Assembly: GCA_003993805.1 (NCBI GenBank) | Contig: RSEF01000020.1 | Coordinates: 10,505,599 to 10,569,598, forward strand | Length of the DNA stretch: 64,000 nt | Source: Himantopus leucocephalus | Taxonomy: Eukaryota; Chordata; Aves; Charadriiformes; Recurvirostridae | Direction: 5' to 3' | Shown: positions 48,201-58,260 of the stretch, one piece after another | Layout of the letters: each line of letters opens with the position of its first letter | How positions within the stretch are numbered: the first letter of the stretch is position 1 | Notes under the pieces: model-generated | Databases searched by the model: none | What the model was told of the DNA's origin: nothing | Seen by the model: the letters and a program-made list of their open reading frames with translations, nothing else | Made by a program: the position numbers and the translations under genes

Positions 48201-51200
48201 AAGACTGTGTAAAAGCCCAGGCTGAGTCACGAACCCCCTTTGGCACAGATCCGCAACAGCCCACTTATCCTTATCTGCTCAGGCAGGAGCCAGGCTTGCT
48301 GATGCGTTCCGAACAGAACATCCCACAGTGCCAAGCCCCATTTCACAGGTGCCTCGTGGCCCAAGCGTGCCTGGAGGGACCCCCTACTTGATTTGGAGAA
48401 TGAGGAGAGGCAGTGTATTTCCAAAAGTCTGTCTGCACAAACCCCCTCGTTTTCAAGCGTCCTTCTAAGTTAAGGAGACCAGAGATGATCTACATGCTCC
48501 GTGTCAGGGGCTGAGAATACTCTAAAGACTGTAAAGCTTAACAAAATGTATGGTATGTTAGTACTTTTTATCAAATTAAGTCTCTTAAAAAAAACCAAAA
48601 ACAGTGTTTATATGTCTTCAGTAGTCATCTGGGCTTGGGGGAAATGACCAGAACTAAAATATAAAGGAATGTAAAACAAGAAACAAAGAGCAGTAAAACC
48701 CAGAAAACATTGTGAATGGCCGAAGTTAGGACTTCCTATGTCACCCAGGAGTGTTTCATTTACATGGAAACAAAGCAGAGAAGAAATATTTTGAGAATGA
48801 AAGAAAGCAACAACTCTGCCCTGAGGTGGCCCCAGGGGCACCAATGAGTGCATACAGAGATACAAGGTCACTAGTGGCACTTTCCCAGTCCCACTGTACC
48901 AGCAACACCCCAGAACAGCTAGGAATCCGCTTAAAATCCCCTCCAGCCCAGTTTCTTAACATTCCCACAGATTTAGACATTGTTTTCTGTTTTTGTAATT
49001 GCTTTCTCTTCCAGGCTTTTCTCTTTAGCTTTGCCTTCTCCTACTGTGAACTGCAAAATCCACCTTTGCTTTGTTTGACCAGTAATCCTGCCTGGTGGTA
49101 GGGGAGATGCTGGGAGTTGCCTGGCTGCGTGGTGTGGGTCTCCAGCGAGGGGGTCCGACCTGGGGGGAACAAGGAGCTTCTCCCTTGCCGAGCAAACAGC
49201 AGAGAATCATCCAATTGCTCTCAGCAATTTGCAAGACATTTGCTGACACGCAACAAAGCGAGCAATGGCAGAGCATCGCAGCCGTCCAAGCCACCTGGCT
49301 CAAGGCAGACACTTCTGGGAAGCCTTCAGCACAACCTGAGCACAGTGGAGGGGAGAGCTGGGGGCCAGCAGGCTGCAAGGAGACAAGATGTGGCTTCAGA
49401 AACGTACCCCGAGGCTTCCAGGCATCAGCCCTCCACAGCCAGTGGGTTGCCACAGTTTCCCCATTCATGTGTCTGGCGTGAGGTTGCGCACCTCCTGACA
49501 AAGGCTGTGGGTGGACGGCTCACACCAAGGAGCCACTGGTGTGGTGGCCCAAAGGCAGTCAGAAATGCCACTGAGCTGGGAGGATGAAATCACCCCCATC
49601 CCCCCGGCCTCTGCATGACATTACAGGTGCAGCAGGAGCTGGCAACACTTGTTCTGGAGACATTTATCTCTCCTTGCTTTCTGAAACTAGCAATTATTCC
49701 AACAATTATCATTGTTAGGATTTATTACAAAGACATAACAACCGTTTCAGATCCTTGCAGCTCCCCAGCTCTCATGGATAGGCACAATTTCACCCAGCTT
49801 CCCTTGTCTCTCTGTCATTTTGGTTCTGCAATTACCTGGGGACTCCGGGTAATTACACTGCCTTCAGCCCTATGAATTGAGAGGAGGCTCTGTCTCACCC
49901 ACCATCTCTCAAGCACTTCCAGCATCTGCTTGTTTACACACGTGGGGAACTCTCAAACCCTTCTATCGCTCGATCACCGAGGTCCACGCTCCTGGCCAGC
50001 ATGCAGGTGAGACGTGGCACGGAGCACTGCAGCATTTCTGCTAGGGAGCATCCCAACCCCTCCACAGAACACCGTGTGATGGGGCTCAGGGTCTGCACGG
50101 GCTCCCTTGTTCATCCTGGGGCTGTTCAGAAGGAGCCATTCGACCAGGAGTCCCACCCCACCTCATCCAAAGGGGCTGCTGGCACACCAACAAGGAGCCA
50201 TGAAGCCATCTCCAGGCACGTGTCCCATCTGGGAGCAGGCAGGACTGGCCTTGCACAAGCACCATCTCCCCAGGGTTGCACGGGACTGGCCTCAGCCCGT
50301 GGTGCTTAAAGGCCTCTCCTGCCACTCCACTATGAATACAAAACCGTTATTTCTGGGCAAGCACTATCTCATTGAAATTTAAGCAATTCTGTTAATTAAC
50401 AGGGTCTGAAGCATTTTATAATGAAAATGATTCATGTCAGCACAATAGTGATGAATTGGGATGAGAGGGAAAAAGCTCATGCATTCACCAAAGCTGTAAT
50501 GACTTAACTGAGCTGCTCATAATGATATAGCTCATAATACGCCGCGCAAGATGGGAGGAAAGTGCTCAGGCGCTTCCCAGAACAGCTCCAAGGTCACCCA
50601 TCCCAGCAGGGAGCAAGTCCAGGCCATTTGGCACGTGCAGGGCAGACGAACGGCCCCAGCCGTCTCCAATTCTTCTAGTGGCACGAGGCAGAAAAAAATC
50701 CTTGTCTTTGACAGGGGTGCGGACTGTGAGCAGAAACCACCTCCTGCCAAGACGCATGCTGTTTGTCCAGTCCACCCTGGAAAAGTGAGGGTCTGATGCA
50801 GATGAAGTGCCCCTTGCCCCAGGTCTCCAAGAGCCCCAGCAGGATTGTCACTGAGAAAGCTTCTCCCCCTAAAGTTGCATGAGCCACACCAGGCTACTAC
50901 CCCAAGCGTCAGGCTGCTTTTGTCTTTTAGGCTGAGGAACCACTTACCATTTGCTAGTGGCCTTGACAAATCAGGGTCCTCCAAACATCCTCCACACCAA
51001 TTCCTTCAATATGGCACTACAAGTGCTGCCATAAACACCCACCAGCACCAAACTTGCATGGTCCCATCTCCTAGAGCCAGGAGAGCCTCTGCTCCCCAAA
51101 CCTGACCCCCAGAGGCTCTCCAAAAGCAGCAGCAAGTGATGGCAGCAGACCTGTTCTCAGGGCTCAGAGACCTCCGCTGCTGTATGTAAAGCATGGAAAA

Positions 51201-54200
51201 CTCACTATCATCTCCCCAAATTCACCTCCTTTCCAGCCAGAAAAACTGCCAAACTTTGTCCTTCCCAAAGAACAACCTCCAGCTCAGACTCATCTCCCTA
51301 GTTCTTGTCAGCATCTGTTATAGTTGAATAATACAGACGCATGGTGGCATACCCTCTGGTACAAGGCACATGTGGCTTTCCAGCATGATCCAGACTAATC
51401 AGTATAATTACCAGGCAAGGGGACACTTACAGCATCACATAAATACCACCAAATCTGCTCAAACAGCAGACACTCTTTGGGTGATAAAAACAAAGCAGGA
51501 CAAAGCACTCAGCAGGTAACTGCCTTCCAGGAATCCCATCACTGTGGGCTTTGCTCTGCTCTTAGATACTTCTAGCTCCGATGTCCACATCCTCAGAGAC
51601 CCTCTGGACAAGGCACCTTCCAGCTGAGGGCAGTCAGGAGCAACAATGTTCCCTGCCACAAAGTGCAAAGCCAGAAAGTCATGGTGTGGACGTATTATCA
51701 CGAGGTCCCTGGTCCAACTACAGCTCAAAACAGGTGGTCGTCAAAGGCAGATGAGATTACCCATGGCAACGTCCAGTCAGATTTTGAGTATCTCCAAGGA
51801 TGGAAATGCCACCTTCATGGTGACAAGTTTTCTCTTCCTGCCATTTGTGTCTCTTTACTGTGCATGCCTGAGAAGAGTCTGGATCTGTCTTCTCTATCCC
51901 CTCCTATTTAGCCGGATCAAAGAGATTCACTCCTCTCAGCAGCTTGGTCAGTTAAAGCAAACGTATCCCTGCCTCAGCCCAGGGGTGGCAAGGCATCTGC
52001 CAACTAGGCTGCAGATTCCTCACCTGTGCCCACGCCTGCCTGCAGGGTCACAGAAATACCAATATATCTGCCAAGACACAAGTGCTGCTTGAAGCGTACA
52101 TCCTGGAGGAGGTCAGCCCACTGCAGATGTGGTCTTAGCCCCAAGAACCAACACTTCATCTGTCCTACATGCACAGCCCCCTTCCTGTCCTTCAGCGCAG
52201 GACAATTTGGGAGGCAGAAACTACAGGCAGTCTGAGCAAGGTACTAGGCATGGGGTGCAGGAGGTTCACGGCTCTTCAGCAAATGAGGTACAGAGCTGAG
52301 ATCTAGAAATGGAAACATCATGGTTGCATCAGCATAACCAAGCTAAAGTTAACTGGAAAGGTGCAGAGTCACACAACTATTGTGGCCGAGGGATGCTGCA
52401 GCCTGCGGATTTCTAATGTGGTACCTTTCACAGCGGGTGGCCAAGTCCTTTTCAAACCGGTGTGCTCCATAGCTTCCAGGGCAGCACCCACAGAGACAGA
52501 GCTACTGCCATGGCTCAGAGAGGAGCACCTCGCAGGGCCTTGTTCCTGGCTGGAATCAGCCTTGCCCATGCCAGCGCAGAGGCAGCAGTGCCCTGGAGGG
52601 GGGCACCTGCAGTGAGCTCCGACAGATGGGCCAGCGCGCTTACCCTTCCTTTGTCCCTTCTTTTAGCAGCTAAATCCCTCAGCATTTAATATTAATGCCC
52701 ACTGCATATTAGTAGATACACTCTAATTTCCTCAAGATGACCAAACATGGAATTTGGTCCCAAACCAACCAAAGTTCCCGCACCGGTCTCTGAAAAGGAC
52801 TGTTGACATTCAATCTTGCTAATAAGAACAATCACCTTAAATAAGCGTGGCTTCTCTGCAGACTTTTATCACCCATGCTCGGAGTCCCTTGTACCTGCGC
52901 ACAGCTCTGGTGAATAAGCTTCTGGGATGGGGCAGAGACCTGCATAAACCCGCGTGCACACAAAACCACACACGTACCGGTATCTGTGTTTCCAGGCACT
53001 GAGGAGCATTTTTAACAAACTGGCAAGAGCAGCAGAGAAACGCGTGCTGCCTCCCACCACCGCATCACGCAAATCCAACAGTTCATCAGCCCAGTTCAGC
53101 ACGTTCCCAGAAACAACTCCTCTCCCAGTCTACCCCTGCTAACCCGAGACTAGTGCTGTGGTCGGCCTCCAAACAGGGCAAGGCTGACAGGTAAGGGTGA
53201 AACAACTAATGACCGGACACAAGTAATCATCGACTTCATCCCAGCAGGCCATTATTTCTTGTCCTGCTCTCCCTGGCGCAAGTACCACCTAAGCCCTCAC
53301 CAGCTAAGTCTCCAAATCAGGAAAGTCAGGAGCAGTTGTAAGTAATCATAAATGCCAGACTGCATTTCAATTAGCCTTCCGAGCCCTTCTGCCTTTTCCC
53401 TGCACACAGCAGAATGACGGATTTTAAGAACCACCTCTTCCTTTCAGTAAAAAGCAAGATTCCCATGCACACTCCCGAACTGACCAGCTGGGCTTTTAGG
53501 AAAGCACCAAATATCATGAGTCCTACGACGTTACCTGCTGTGATTGTTCTGTAGCAGTCAATATCCCTGCAAAGGCATGAACAAGACTGCCGGAGCCGAG
53601 GGCACCAGGTTATGCTCCCCTTCTGGGTGTGGAGTATTTTCAGGTTTCCTCCTAAGGCTGTGGGCAGGGATTGGGGCAGCAGCAAGTCTCCAGCCATGCT
53701 GGCCAGAGATAAGAAAGGGCATTGCAAAGAACACGAGAACAGACAGGAGCAGGCAGGCACGGCTGCCTGCCGAAGAAAAGCTTTGCCCCATAAAGGTGAA
53801 TAATCTGCGGAGGTACAGAGAGTGCAGGATGATATAAAGCGGCACGAATATTTGGCCTGCGAATTTAAATGCATACTGAATTCTCCTCTCACGTAAACGC
53901 ACTGGGAGTCACGCACCCTCTGTGGTCATCTCAGCATCTGAAAAGCGTAAGTTAGAAGAATCTTGGTGAGGACGGGCTTCCTGGAGCTAGAATAGGAACT
54001 AGCACTAAACCTCCCGACCCGTGTGCTGCTGGGCAAAGCTGGGGCTCGTGGCCCCCGCAGTCGCCAGCCTGCCCCGCAGCCTGCCGCAGGGTGAGGGGGG
54101 GCTATGCAGTCAGGCTGAAGCGCGCTCACCCCAACGGCAGAAGCGGCCGTTTCCCCGACAGAAGCAGCCAAGCAGACATTCGTGCTGACTACCGTAAAAG

Positions 54201-57200
54201 CACAGCCTCCCGCAGCAGGAACGGGGCAGCCACGAAGCCGTGCGATGCAGCTCATCTCTTACAAAGAGCAGGCAAAGATCAGCTGCACCCTGTCTGCAAA
54301 GAGAATGAACGAGGAAGGCAGCACAAAGCCTAAACATGACTATTGCCTGTGGGCTCTTGCAAGGAGCCTGGGGGATATTATCATAGCTGGCGCAGAAAAT
54401 CATGCCTCCGAAGTTTGTGCATACAGCGTTCCCCACTCATACACCAAGAAAGCCAGCCCAGACCTTCAACACGCGCAGGGCGAGTTCTGGGACCTGATTT
54501 GAGGGACACAACACAAACCAACAGACGGTTTCAGCATCTGAAACTTAGTTCTTAAAGCACGAGAGGTAGTGGGTGGTGTATATGAAAAAAAGAAAAGCTC
54601 ATATGCATCAGCTGTTCTTTTTTTTTTCCACTATAAGTCAACACTGCTGAAACCGGAATCATTCTCCACAGCTTTGTGGACACCAGCAAACACCATGCTG
54701 CAGCTCCCACTATTCCAGTGGGGCCATTTAGTTGCACGTTCCCCTCCAAAAAGACATGTGAGACGCTACAGGAATCCAGGGCTTATTGAGTGGTAGGACT
54801 TGGCATAGCATGGCGTCCAGACGGTTTGGGTCTGCCTTTGAAAGGTCCATCGAATCCGAAATCCCAGCTGAATACTACTGCTAGTAACGTCCAAGAACAG
54901 GAGACAAACTAGGCAGCCTACACACGGTCCCATATCCTGTACTCAAGTGTGCAAACCACACGTGTGCACGCAACACCTATGCCATGAAGGGCAGTGAGAA
55001 AGGAGCTGGTTGTAAAGGCAAGGAAGGAAGAGAGAACCCGCGCTGGAAGGAGTCATGGGCTTAGGTGGTGTGCAAGGGAGCACGTGCGTGTATGGACCTG
55101 CAAGAAAAGGTGAAGGAGGAGGTCAAAACCAAAAAGGGAAAACAAATTGTTCTTCATTACCATATATTATAAGAAATGTAACATGCCAGGTTTTTATGGT
55201 TCTTTTTATGGCCATTAATAACAATGGTGGCTCCGAGAGTTATGCTGCTGCTATGGCTAATTAAATCTTAAGCTCAGGGCAGAAGCCGGGCCACCCAGGG
55301 CAGTCAGAGCAGCATTCCCATGTGGAGCACTAAAAACCTATTCAAGTGCAGAGTGGGAGCGGGATGGGGTCTTGGGTGGACGTGCCGGCTTCCTGGCCAA
55401 GTACCGAAGAGACAGGACATCCCCCCTCGGCGCTGCCAGTCCCGTACCTGCTGCCCCCAGCAGCGCCTCGAGGCAGGCTAGTGCTGACAGCGGGGCACGC
55501 AGCTCACGCCAGGCACGAGGCCACAGGCAGCGCAGGACAGACTGCGACCGCATCTTAAGCGGCCAACGGGCAGAGCTGCACACCCCATTCCTGGAGCCCA
55601 GGCGAGGCAGCTACGAAAGGCTATTCGCGGCTCAGACATCACCAAAAAATCAGCCCCAGCACCTGCCTTAGCAGCCAGATACTCTGGAAACAGACATGCT
55701 CAAGAGGGGCCGAGGGCTCTTCTGCAGACTATCAGCAGTTTTGCTTTTATGAATCACAAGGAAGTAGAACAGTAAATCAACCCCCCCCCACTGTACGAAA
55801 CAACCAGCTTGAGAATTAAGACACAAAAAGTCAAGGAATCAAGAAGCTTGGATTCCCAGAGTGACATTAATTCTCACCGCAGTCCCACAGGGCACATTTT
55901 AGTTTATGCCTTAATACAGAGCATTAATGTTGTTGCAGGAAGCTGAGCCTCTGCACGTCCTGGCTTGTGCATTTTGCTCCCAGTGGTCCCTCTTCATTCT
56001 AGCAGCCAGGCTTCCACTCGCACAAAGCTGACTCAGATTAACAGGATCTCACCTGCACTGGAATTTTCAGTGTTTAGCCCATTGTTCATCCATCTTCCTC
56101 CCTTGCTGCCCGCAAAGTAAAACAAAACAAATCTGGGAGAGAAGAAAGCCCGGGGGCAGCAGCTCCTGGGCCAGGAGCAGGTACAGCCCCAAGCTGCTTC
56201 TTGCGCACCCACCCCACCAGCCTCTCTCCAGACAATGGCATTTTCCACTGCATACCCACCGCGTACTCCGCTGCCGGGTGTGCTTAGGAGTTACCAAATT
56301 TGAGCTTTCCGCCAGGGCTGGTGGCAGTGTCAGGGCTGTGACTGGTTTGCCCATGCGCACCAGACTGGTTCTCAGGAGGTGCATGGTTTCACGCAGATGC
56401 AGAGGTTCAGGCACACATGCCTTCCTTACACTGTCTTTACACCAGAGCCTCTGAACAAATTTCACTCTGACTTACATAAAAACAGCCTTAGAAAATGAGC
56501 CTGACAGAGACTTGGCACTTCAGCCCAGGGGCTGATGTCAGCCTGTGTCACTGCGGTCCAGCAATAGGGTGGGGGGGGGACTTTGCTGTCCAGCTTTCCA
56601 ACAAGAGCTGCCACTACCCAGCCTGCTCGTCCTTTGACAATTTTTCATTACGCCTTGGGTACTTTACTGCATGCTTTGTGCCTTAAATACCTCTTATTAG
56701 CATTTGAGTGTCTTCCCTCCTTAGAAAGCTTGCAAGGCTCCCATTAAGGGTAATGAGAGTCACACTCCTGGGAGGCAAGGAGAATATATACCCCAACATC
56801 TCCTGGTTATGGTCTACTCTAACCAGTATGTCAGAGCATCATCTGCCAGGGATTTATTACAGAGGCATTTTACAACAGGCTCTATTATAAGTTATTAAGG
56901 AATGGAGCAGCTTCTACTGTTCTTTCATTAAATATTAATAGAACATTTATAAACCGATCCTTAATTTAAAGTGTTACCTTTAATCAAAGCCCTGGTGATA
57001 ACAATGCAGCCTTTGGTAAGGCCCCTCTGGTAGTACTTAAACCTTTCACACTGAGATTTTATGTGCCTGCGGGTGCACTCGTGCTCTGGGCATAGAGCAC
57101 AGGGGAGCTCTGGGCACTCTGGGCTGGCAGCCGCAGGTCTCGCTCCACAGCGCTGCCTGCTGCAGGCACTGCAGGGAGCCGGGCAGCAGCCCGCGGGGCT

Positions 57201-57504
57201 GTCGAGCTTCCTCTCCAACACCCAGTAATGCCCACGGCACGGGTACCACAGCACCAACAGCCAGCGCGGAGGTGCAGACCTGCTGGCACGCAGCCGTGCA
57301 CCGAACAGATGCAGGATGCGTGGCCGCGGTCTGGTCTCCTGACGCCCCACACAGACGGTCCCAGCCCAGTTGGGTGCTGCTCACCTGTTTTACTGTCCAC
57401 GGTAAAGTGCTGCTCACCCTCCAGCACACTGTAGACTATCCGGGCACTGCTCCCGTACGTGGGGTCGTCAGCGTCGGATGCCATCACCTGCATCACAGAG
57501 GTGC
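17685..57504 (-). CDS. CDH22: CDH22, cadherin-22 (type II classical cadherin), exons 4-12; 5' end outside window
   Basis: Calcium-dependent homophilic cell-adhesion receptor of the plasma membrane, known mainly from brain (PB-cadherin), linked to actin through catenins. Nine exons join in frame into 631 residues plus a split first codon: partial EC2 with DADDP, EC3, EC4, EC5, one transmembrane helix and a tail of about 170 residues. Seen directly are the inter-domain calcium motifs [26 protein letters not shown] and DRDEP, the EC5 cysteines, the p120 region ([18 protein letters not shown]) and the C-terminal catenin site (GSEQDFSYL...[11 protein letters not shown]). Exon lengths 120/168/188/254/137/122/118/252 are those usual for type II cadherins. 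The match to recalled mammalian CDH22 is close throughout (for example [20 protein letters not shown] and FNRQEQDV), and better than to other type II members. Exons 1-3 (signal, propeptide, EC1, start of EC2) are not present and should lie to the right. No frameshift or premature stop was found. Confidence 0.97.
18224..19651 (-). other. CDH22: CDH22 intron 11 (1.43 kb)
   Basis: This is a phase-1 intron that interrupts the transmembrane helix codons. Its first 500 bases (minus strand, down to 19152) have no stop in the cadherin frame. Nothing else is recognised. Confidence 0.85.
19652..19903 (-). CDS. CDH22: CDH22 exon 11 (252 bp): end of EC5 and most of the transmembrane helix
   Basis: The acceptor is ccctgcag and the donor is GGTCG/GTGAGT (strong); both ends are phase 1. 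It encodes 83 full residues from [20 protein letters not shown] to [13 protein letters not shown]. The cysteines in [14 protein letters not shown] form the conserved disulfide pattern of membrane-proximal EC5, and CNST is an N-glycosylation sequon. [16 protein letters not shown] begins the membrane helix, which is completed by exon 12. The frame stays open for 166 codons past the donor into intron 11, so an unspliced transcript would not terminate at once. Confidence 0.96.
21120..21155. repeat. 18-bp tandem duplication
   Basis: The sequence GGCACACGCCGAGCCGCA is present twice, head to tail and identical, in GC-rich intron 10. Confidence 0.85.
22545..22680. promoter_or_regulatory. AT-rich block in intron 10
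   Basis: A short AT-rich island (AAATAAATTATTGTTACGCTA and GATATAAATAACGTTAATGG) in otherwise GC-rich intron. It may be regulatory; evidence is composition only. Confidence 0.25.
28777..28894 (-). CDS. CDH22: CDH22 exon 10 (118 bp): EC5
   Basis: The acceptor is ctcacag and the donor is AAGG/GTAAGC. It is phase 0 at the start and phase 1 at the end. It encodes 39 residues: [20 protein letters not shown], then [24 protein letters not shown] is the EC5 equivalent of the DXD/E calcium motif; the [10 protein letters not shown] strand is shared with mammalian CDH22 in near-identical form. The exon has the standard length for type II cadherins and is preceded by a short 315-base intron and followed by an 8.9-kb one. 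Confidence 0.95.
28895..29209 (-). other. CDH22: CDH22 intron 9 (315 bp)
   Basis: This is the shortest intron of the gene. Its donor GTAGCG is a poor match to consensus. If it were retained, the reading frame would end after nine codons in an in-frame TGA. Confidence 0.88.
29210..29331 (-). CDS. CDH22: CDH22 exon 9 (122 bp): end of EC4 and start of EC5
   Basis: The acceptor follows a T-rich tract (tttcag). The donor is CCAG/GTAGCG, which lacks the usual purine-A-G at positions +3 to +5 and is the weakest of the set. It encodes a split aspartate and 40 residues: [15 protein letters not shown], then [20 protein letters not shown], then [14 protein letters not shown] is the EC4-EC5 calcium linker, and the cysteine in AAVCED is characteristic of EC5 in classical cadherins. 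The exon ends in phase 0 and is followed by the shortest intron of the gene (315 bases). Confidence 0.94.
31400..31870. promoter_or_regulatory. AT-rich candidate conserved non-coding element in intron 8
   Basis: About 470 bases of non-repetitive AT-rich sequence with several TTTAT and AAAT cores and no CpG cluster. It forms a composition island with the next block at 32150. It is not coding. Confidence 0.3.
32150..32430. promoter_or_regulatory. AT-rich candidate enhancer in intron 8 with octamer and homeodomain cores
   Basis: A perfect octamer ATGCAAAT (32187-32194) is followed at once by TAGTTTAATTATTT. Further on are AAATAAATTATATTTTGCAG, AAACTAATTGATG and AAATTAAAATTAAAC. The concentration of POU and homeodomain cores in a non-coding, non-repeat block inside a neural cadherin gene suggests an intronic enhancer. 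Confidence 0.4.
32700..32762. repeat. GGGAC/GGACA-type simple repeat
   Basis: An imperfect pentamer-rich stretch with repeated GGGAC, GGACA and TGGACGGGATGGG units, ending GGGACGGGACAGGACAGGAC then GGGACGG. Confidence 0.75.
37185..37229 (+). repeat. Undetermined base (N, 37185) and poly(T) run (37205-37229)
   Basis: The only N in the window precedes a 25-base T run within intron 8, about 120 bases from the exon 8 donor. On the gene strand this is a long A run. Confidence 0.9.
37353..37489 (-). CDS. CDH22: CDH22 exon 8 (137 bp): centre of EC4
   Basis: The exon follows a tctcag acceptor, starts with the last base of an arginine codon and ends GAAGCAG/GTGAGA in phase 1. It encodes 45 residues from [20 protein letters not shown] to [13 protein letters not shown] is the mid-domain calcium motif of EC4 and the NIT in HNITV is an N-glycosylation sequon. 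The segment is close to mammalian CDH22 ([24 protein letters not shown]). The exon sits alone between introns of 7.4 and 8.0 kb. A run of 25 adenines (minus strand) begins about 120 bases after its donor. Confidence 0.95.
38690..38755. repeat. Possible ancient dispersed-repeat remnant
   Basis: TGTACAGCATCTTTCATACA followed by CCCAGAGTGCTTTACAGAA resembles the 'tatagcgcctttcat...ctcaaagcgctttac' core of old vertebrate dispersed repeats. The match is short and made by eye. Confidence 0.3.
44353..44384. repeat. Imperfect CA microsatellite
   Basis: About 32 bases of interrupted (CA)n, with ACATGC and ACGC interruptions, in intron 7. Confidence 0.8.
44872..45125 (-). CDS. CDH22: CDH22 exon 7 (254 bp): end of EC3 and start of EC4
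   Basis: A phase-0 exon start follows a tctcag acceptor, and the donor is GTCCG/GTAAAG in phase 2. It encodes 84 residues beginning [20 protein letters not shown] and ending DPDTANHPV, plus the first two bases of an arginine codon. LDYE and DVDEPPEF are the EC3 calcium and linker motifs; the acidic DVDEPP form, rather than DVNDNPP, is normal for the EC3-EC4 junction. [23 protein letters not shown] opens EC4, with its own DPD ligands. The length is the standard 254 bp. Confidence 0.96.
45126..45986 (-). other. CDH22: CDH22 intron 6 (861 bp)
   Basis: This is a phase-0 intron with donor GTGAGA and acceptor tctcag. No repeat or other feature is recognised in it. Confidence 0.85.
45987..46174 (-). 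CDS. CDH22: CDH22 exon 6 (188 bp): first half of EC3
   Basis: The acceptor is ctccag and the donor is CAGAAG/GTGAGA; the exon enters in phase 1 and leaves in phase 0. It encodes a split lysine and 62 residues from [20 protein letters not shown] to [21 protein letters not shown] carries the DXD/xEN calcium ligands at the start of EC3, where conservation with mammalian CDH22 is very high. The short loop [10 protein letters not shown] is the least conserved part; as I recall, the mammalian loop is serine/glycine-rich and slightly longer. The length is the standard 188 bp for this exon in type II cadherins. Confidence 0.95.
46175..47215 (-). other. CDH22: CDH22 intron 5 (1.04 kb)
   Basis: This intron has the strong donor GTAAGT and a ctccag acceptor. 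I see no repeat, RNA gene or other exon in it. Confidence 0.85.
47216..47383 (-). CDS. CDH22: CDH22 exon 5 (168 bp): end of EC2 with EC2-EC3 linker
   Basis: The acceptor is ttccag and the donor is CAGA/GTAAGT, a near-consensus 5' splice site; both junctions are phase 1. It encodes [20 protein letters not shown] at its start and ends in [15 protein letters not shown] and DVNDNPP are the calcium-binding motifs that close EC2 and rigidify the EC2-EC3 junction. Between them is the glycine/serine-rich loop [10 protein letters not shown] that CDH22 shares with few other members. The exon is separated from exon 4 by a 10-kb intron and from exon 6 by about 1 kb. Confidence 0.96.
47432..47760 (-). mobile_element. 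Degraded CR1 LINE fragment
   Basis: In plus-strand reading this starts GAGGCTGGAAGGGACC and GGAGATTACCTCGTCCAA. It continues through GGCCCTTCCCTGGACTCACT, then GCCCAGAACCAGACACAGCA, CTCACCAGTGCTGAGCAGA and CTTTGCCACAGGAGCACAT, all recognisable CR1 segments in reverse orientation. The middle is deleted and the octamer tail is lost, so it is older than the copy at 60.8 kb. It lies about 50 bases upstream of exon 5 and is on the same strand as CDH22. Confidence 0.85.
50335..50545. promoter_or_regulatory. AT-rich candidate conserved non-coding element in intron 4
   Basis: This block contains CTGTTAATTAACAG (an inverted repeat around TTAATTAA), CATTTTATAATGAAAATGA and TCATAATGATATAG. It is sharply distinct from the GC-rich flanks and non-coding. 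Confidence 0.35.
55135..55270. promoter_or_regulatory. AT-rich candidate conserved non-coding element in intron 4
   Basis: A short AT-rich block containing TTACCATATATTATAAG, GGCCATTAATAACAATGG and GGCTAATTAAATC, with SOX-like (AACAATGG) and homeodomain-like cores. It is non-coding. Confidence 0.35.
56635..57000. promoter_or_regulatory. AT-rich candidate conserved non-coding element near exon 4
   Basis: About 365 bases of non-repetitive AT-rich sequence starting about 390 bases from exon 4. It carries CTCTTATTAGCATTTGAG, CCCATTAAGGGTAATGAG, CATTAAATATTAATAG and CCTTTAATCAAAG (TCF/LEF-like). There is no coding potential or known repeat. Confidence 0.4.
57385..57504 (-). CDS. CDH22: CDH22 exon 4 (120 bp): middle of EC2
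   Basis: The exon enters in phase 1 after a ctgcag acceptor and leaves in phase 1 at an AAACAG/GTGAGC donor. It encodes 39 full residues, beginning [20 protein letters not shown] and ending HFTVDSKT, between two split glycine codons. DADDP is the EC2 DXD calcium ligand motif, and the segment forms the first strands of EC2. This is the most 5' exon visible: nothing resembling the 295-bp exon that normally precedes it (EC1 end with a DINDxEP motif) is found between here and the window end. The exon length equals that of the equivalent exon in other type II cadherins. Confidence 0.95.
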
Positions 57505-58084
57505 CTGCAGCAGGGACATGAGGAAAACAAAAAGTCAGGGAGGAGGTGAGAAGAGCAACACAAACCTCAGGGCCAGGGGCTGGCAGAACGGGAGAGCAGG
57601 GGCCAACGCTGATCACTCACACGTGCTGATGGAAACAAGAACAGCTGGGTGCAAATGCAGCGTTGCCTCCCCGCAAAGGCCTGAGATCCGGGACTCCAGA
57701 CCCTGCTGCAAACGTCCCTTTTGTCCTGCAGAGCAGCAGGAGGGACCGGACCCTGGGCCACCTCGGCGCTGCTGTCTAGGCAGGACCTGCTCTCCAGGAG
57801 ATCACTGGTCTGAACAGCTGGGAGCTTTTCTCCCAGAAAAGTTTTGCTGGACCATCTGGGAAGGAGCTGGGGACGAGATGTTATCACCACAGCTGCCCCT
57901 TTCCTGCCACCACTGAGTAACAGTCACCTCCTGCCCGTAGAGGGACCTCCCAGCCAGGACCTGATCCACGCACTGCAGCAGCACATCTCTGCAGCAGACA
58001 GAGCTGCAAAGGGACGACAGCCATGGGAGAGGAAGTGCTTTTTGCTTGCCCAGAGCCAGACACAGCACCACGTCCTCATGCTCT

Positions 58085-58260
58085 ACACGTAGCAGGGCAG
58101 GAGGACTATAAATTGGATAAAAGTCCATCAAATGTCTGCAATTAAGTTATTGATTTTCAACGCTGCCTCATTAAACTGGGTGCTTCACTCCAACTGTCCC
58201 TGTGATGGCTTTAATTTGACATCATGTTCAGTTTGACAAAAGCAGGACCCTGGACATGAG
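58085..58260. promoter_or_regulatory. AT-rich block in intron 3
   Basis: This non-coding block contains GACTATAAATTGGATAAA, GCAATTAAGTTATTGATTT and GGCTTTAATTTGACATCATG. It is distinct in composition from its flanks and could be regulatory. Confidence 0.3.

Larger units (their letters stand above)
47384..57384 (-). other. CDH22: CDH22 intron 4 (10.0 kb)
   Basis: This is the largest complete intron and has canonical GT-AG ends. A degraded CR1 fragment lies next to exon 5. Three AT-rich, low-CpG blocks resembling conserved non-coding sequence stand out against the GC-rich background: about 50335-50545, 55135-55270 and 56635-57000. No additional exon with cadherin similarity is seen. Confidence 0.8.
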
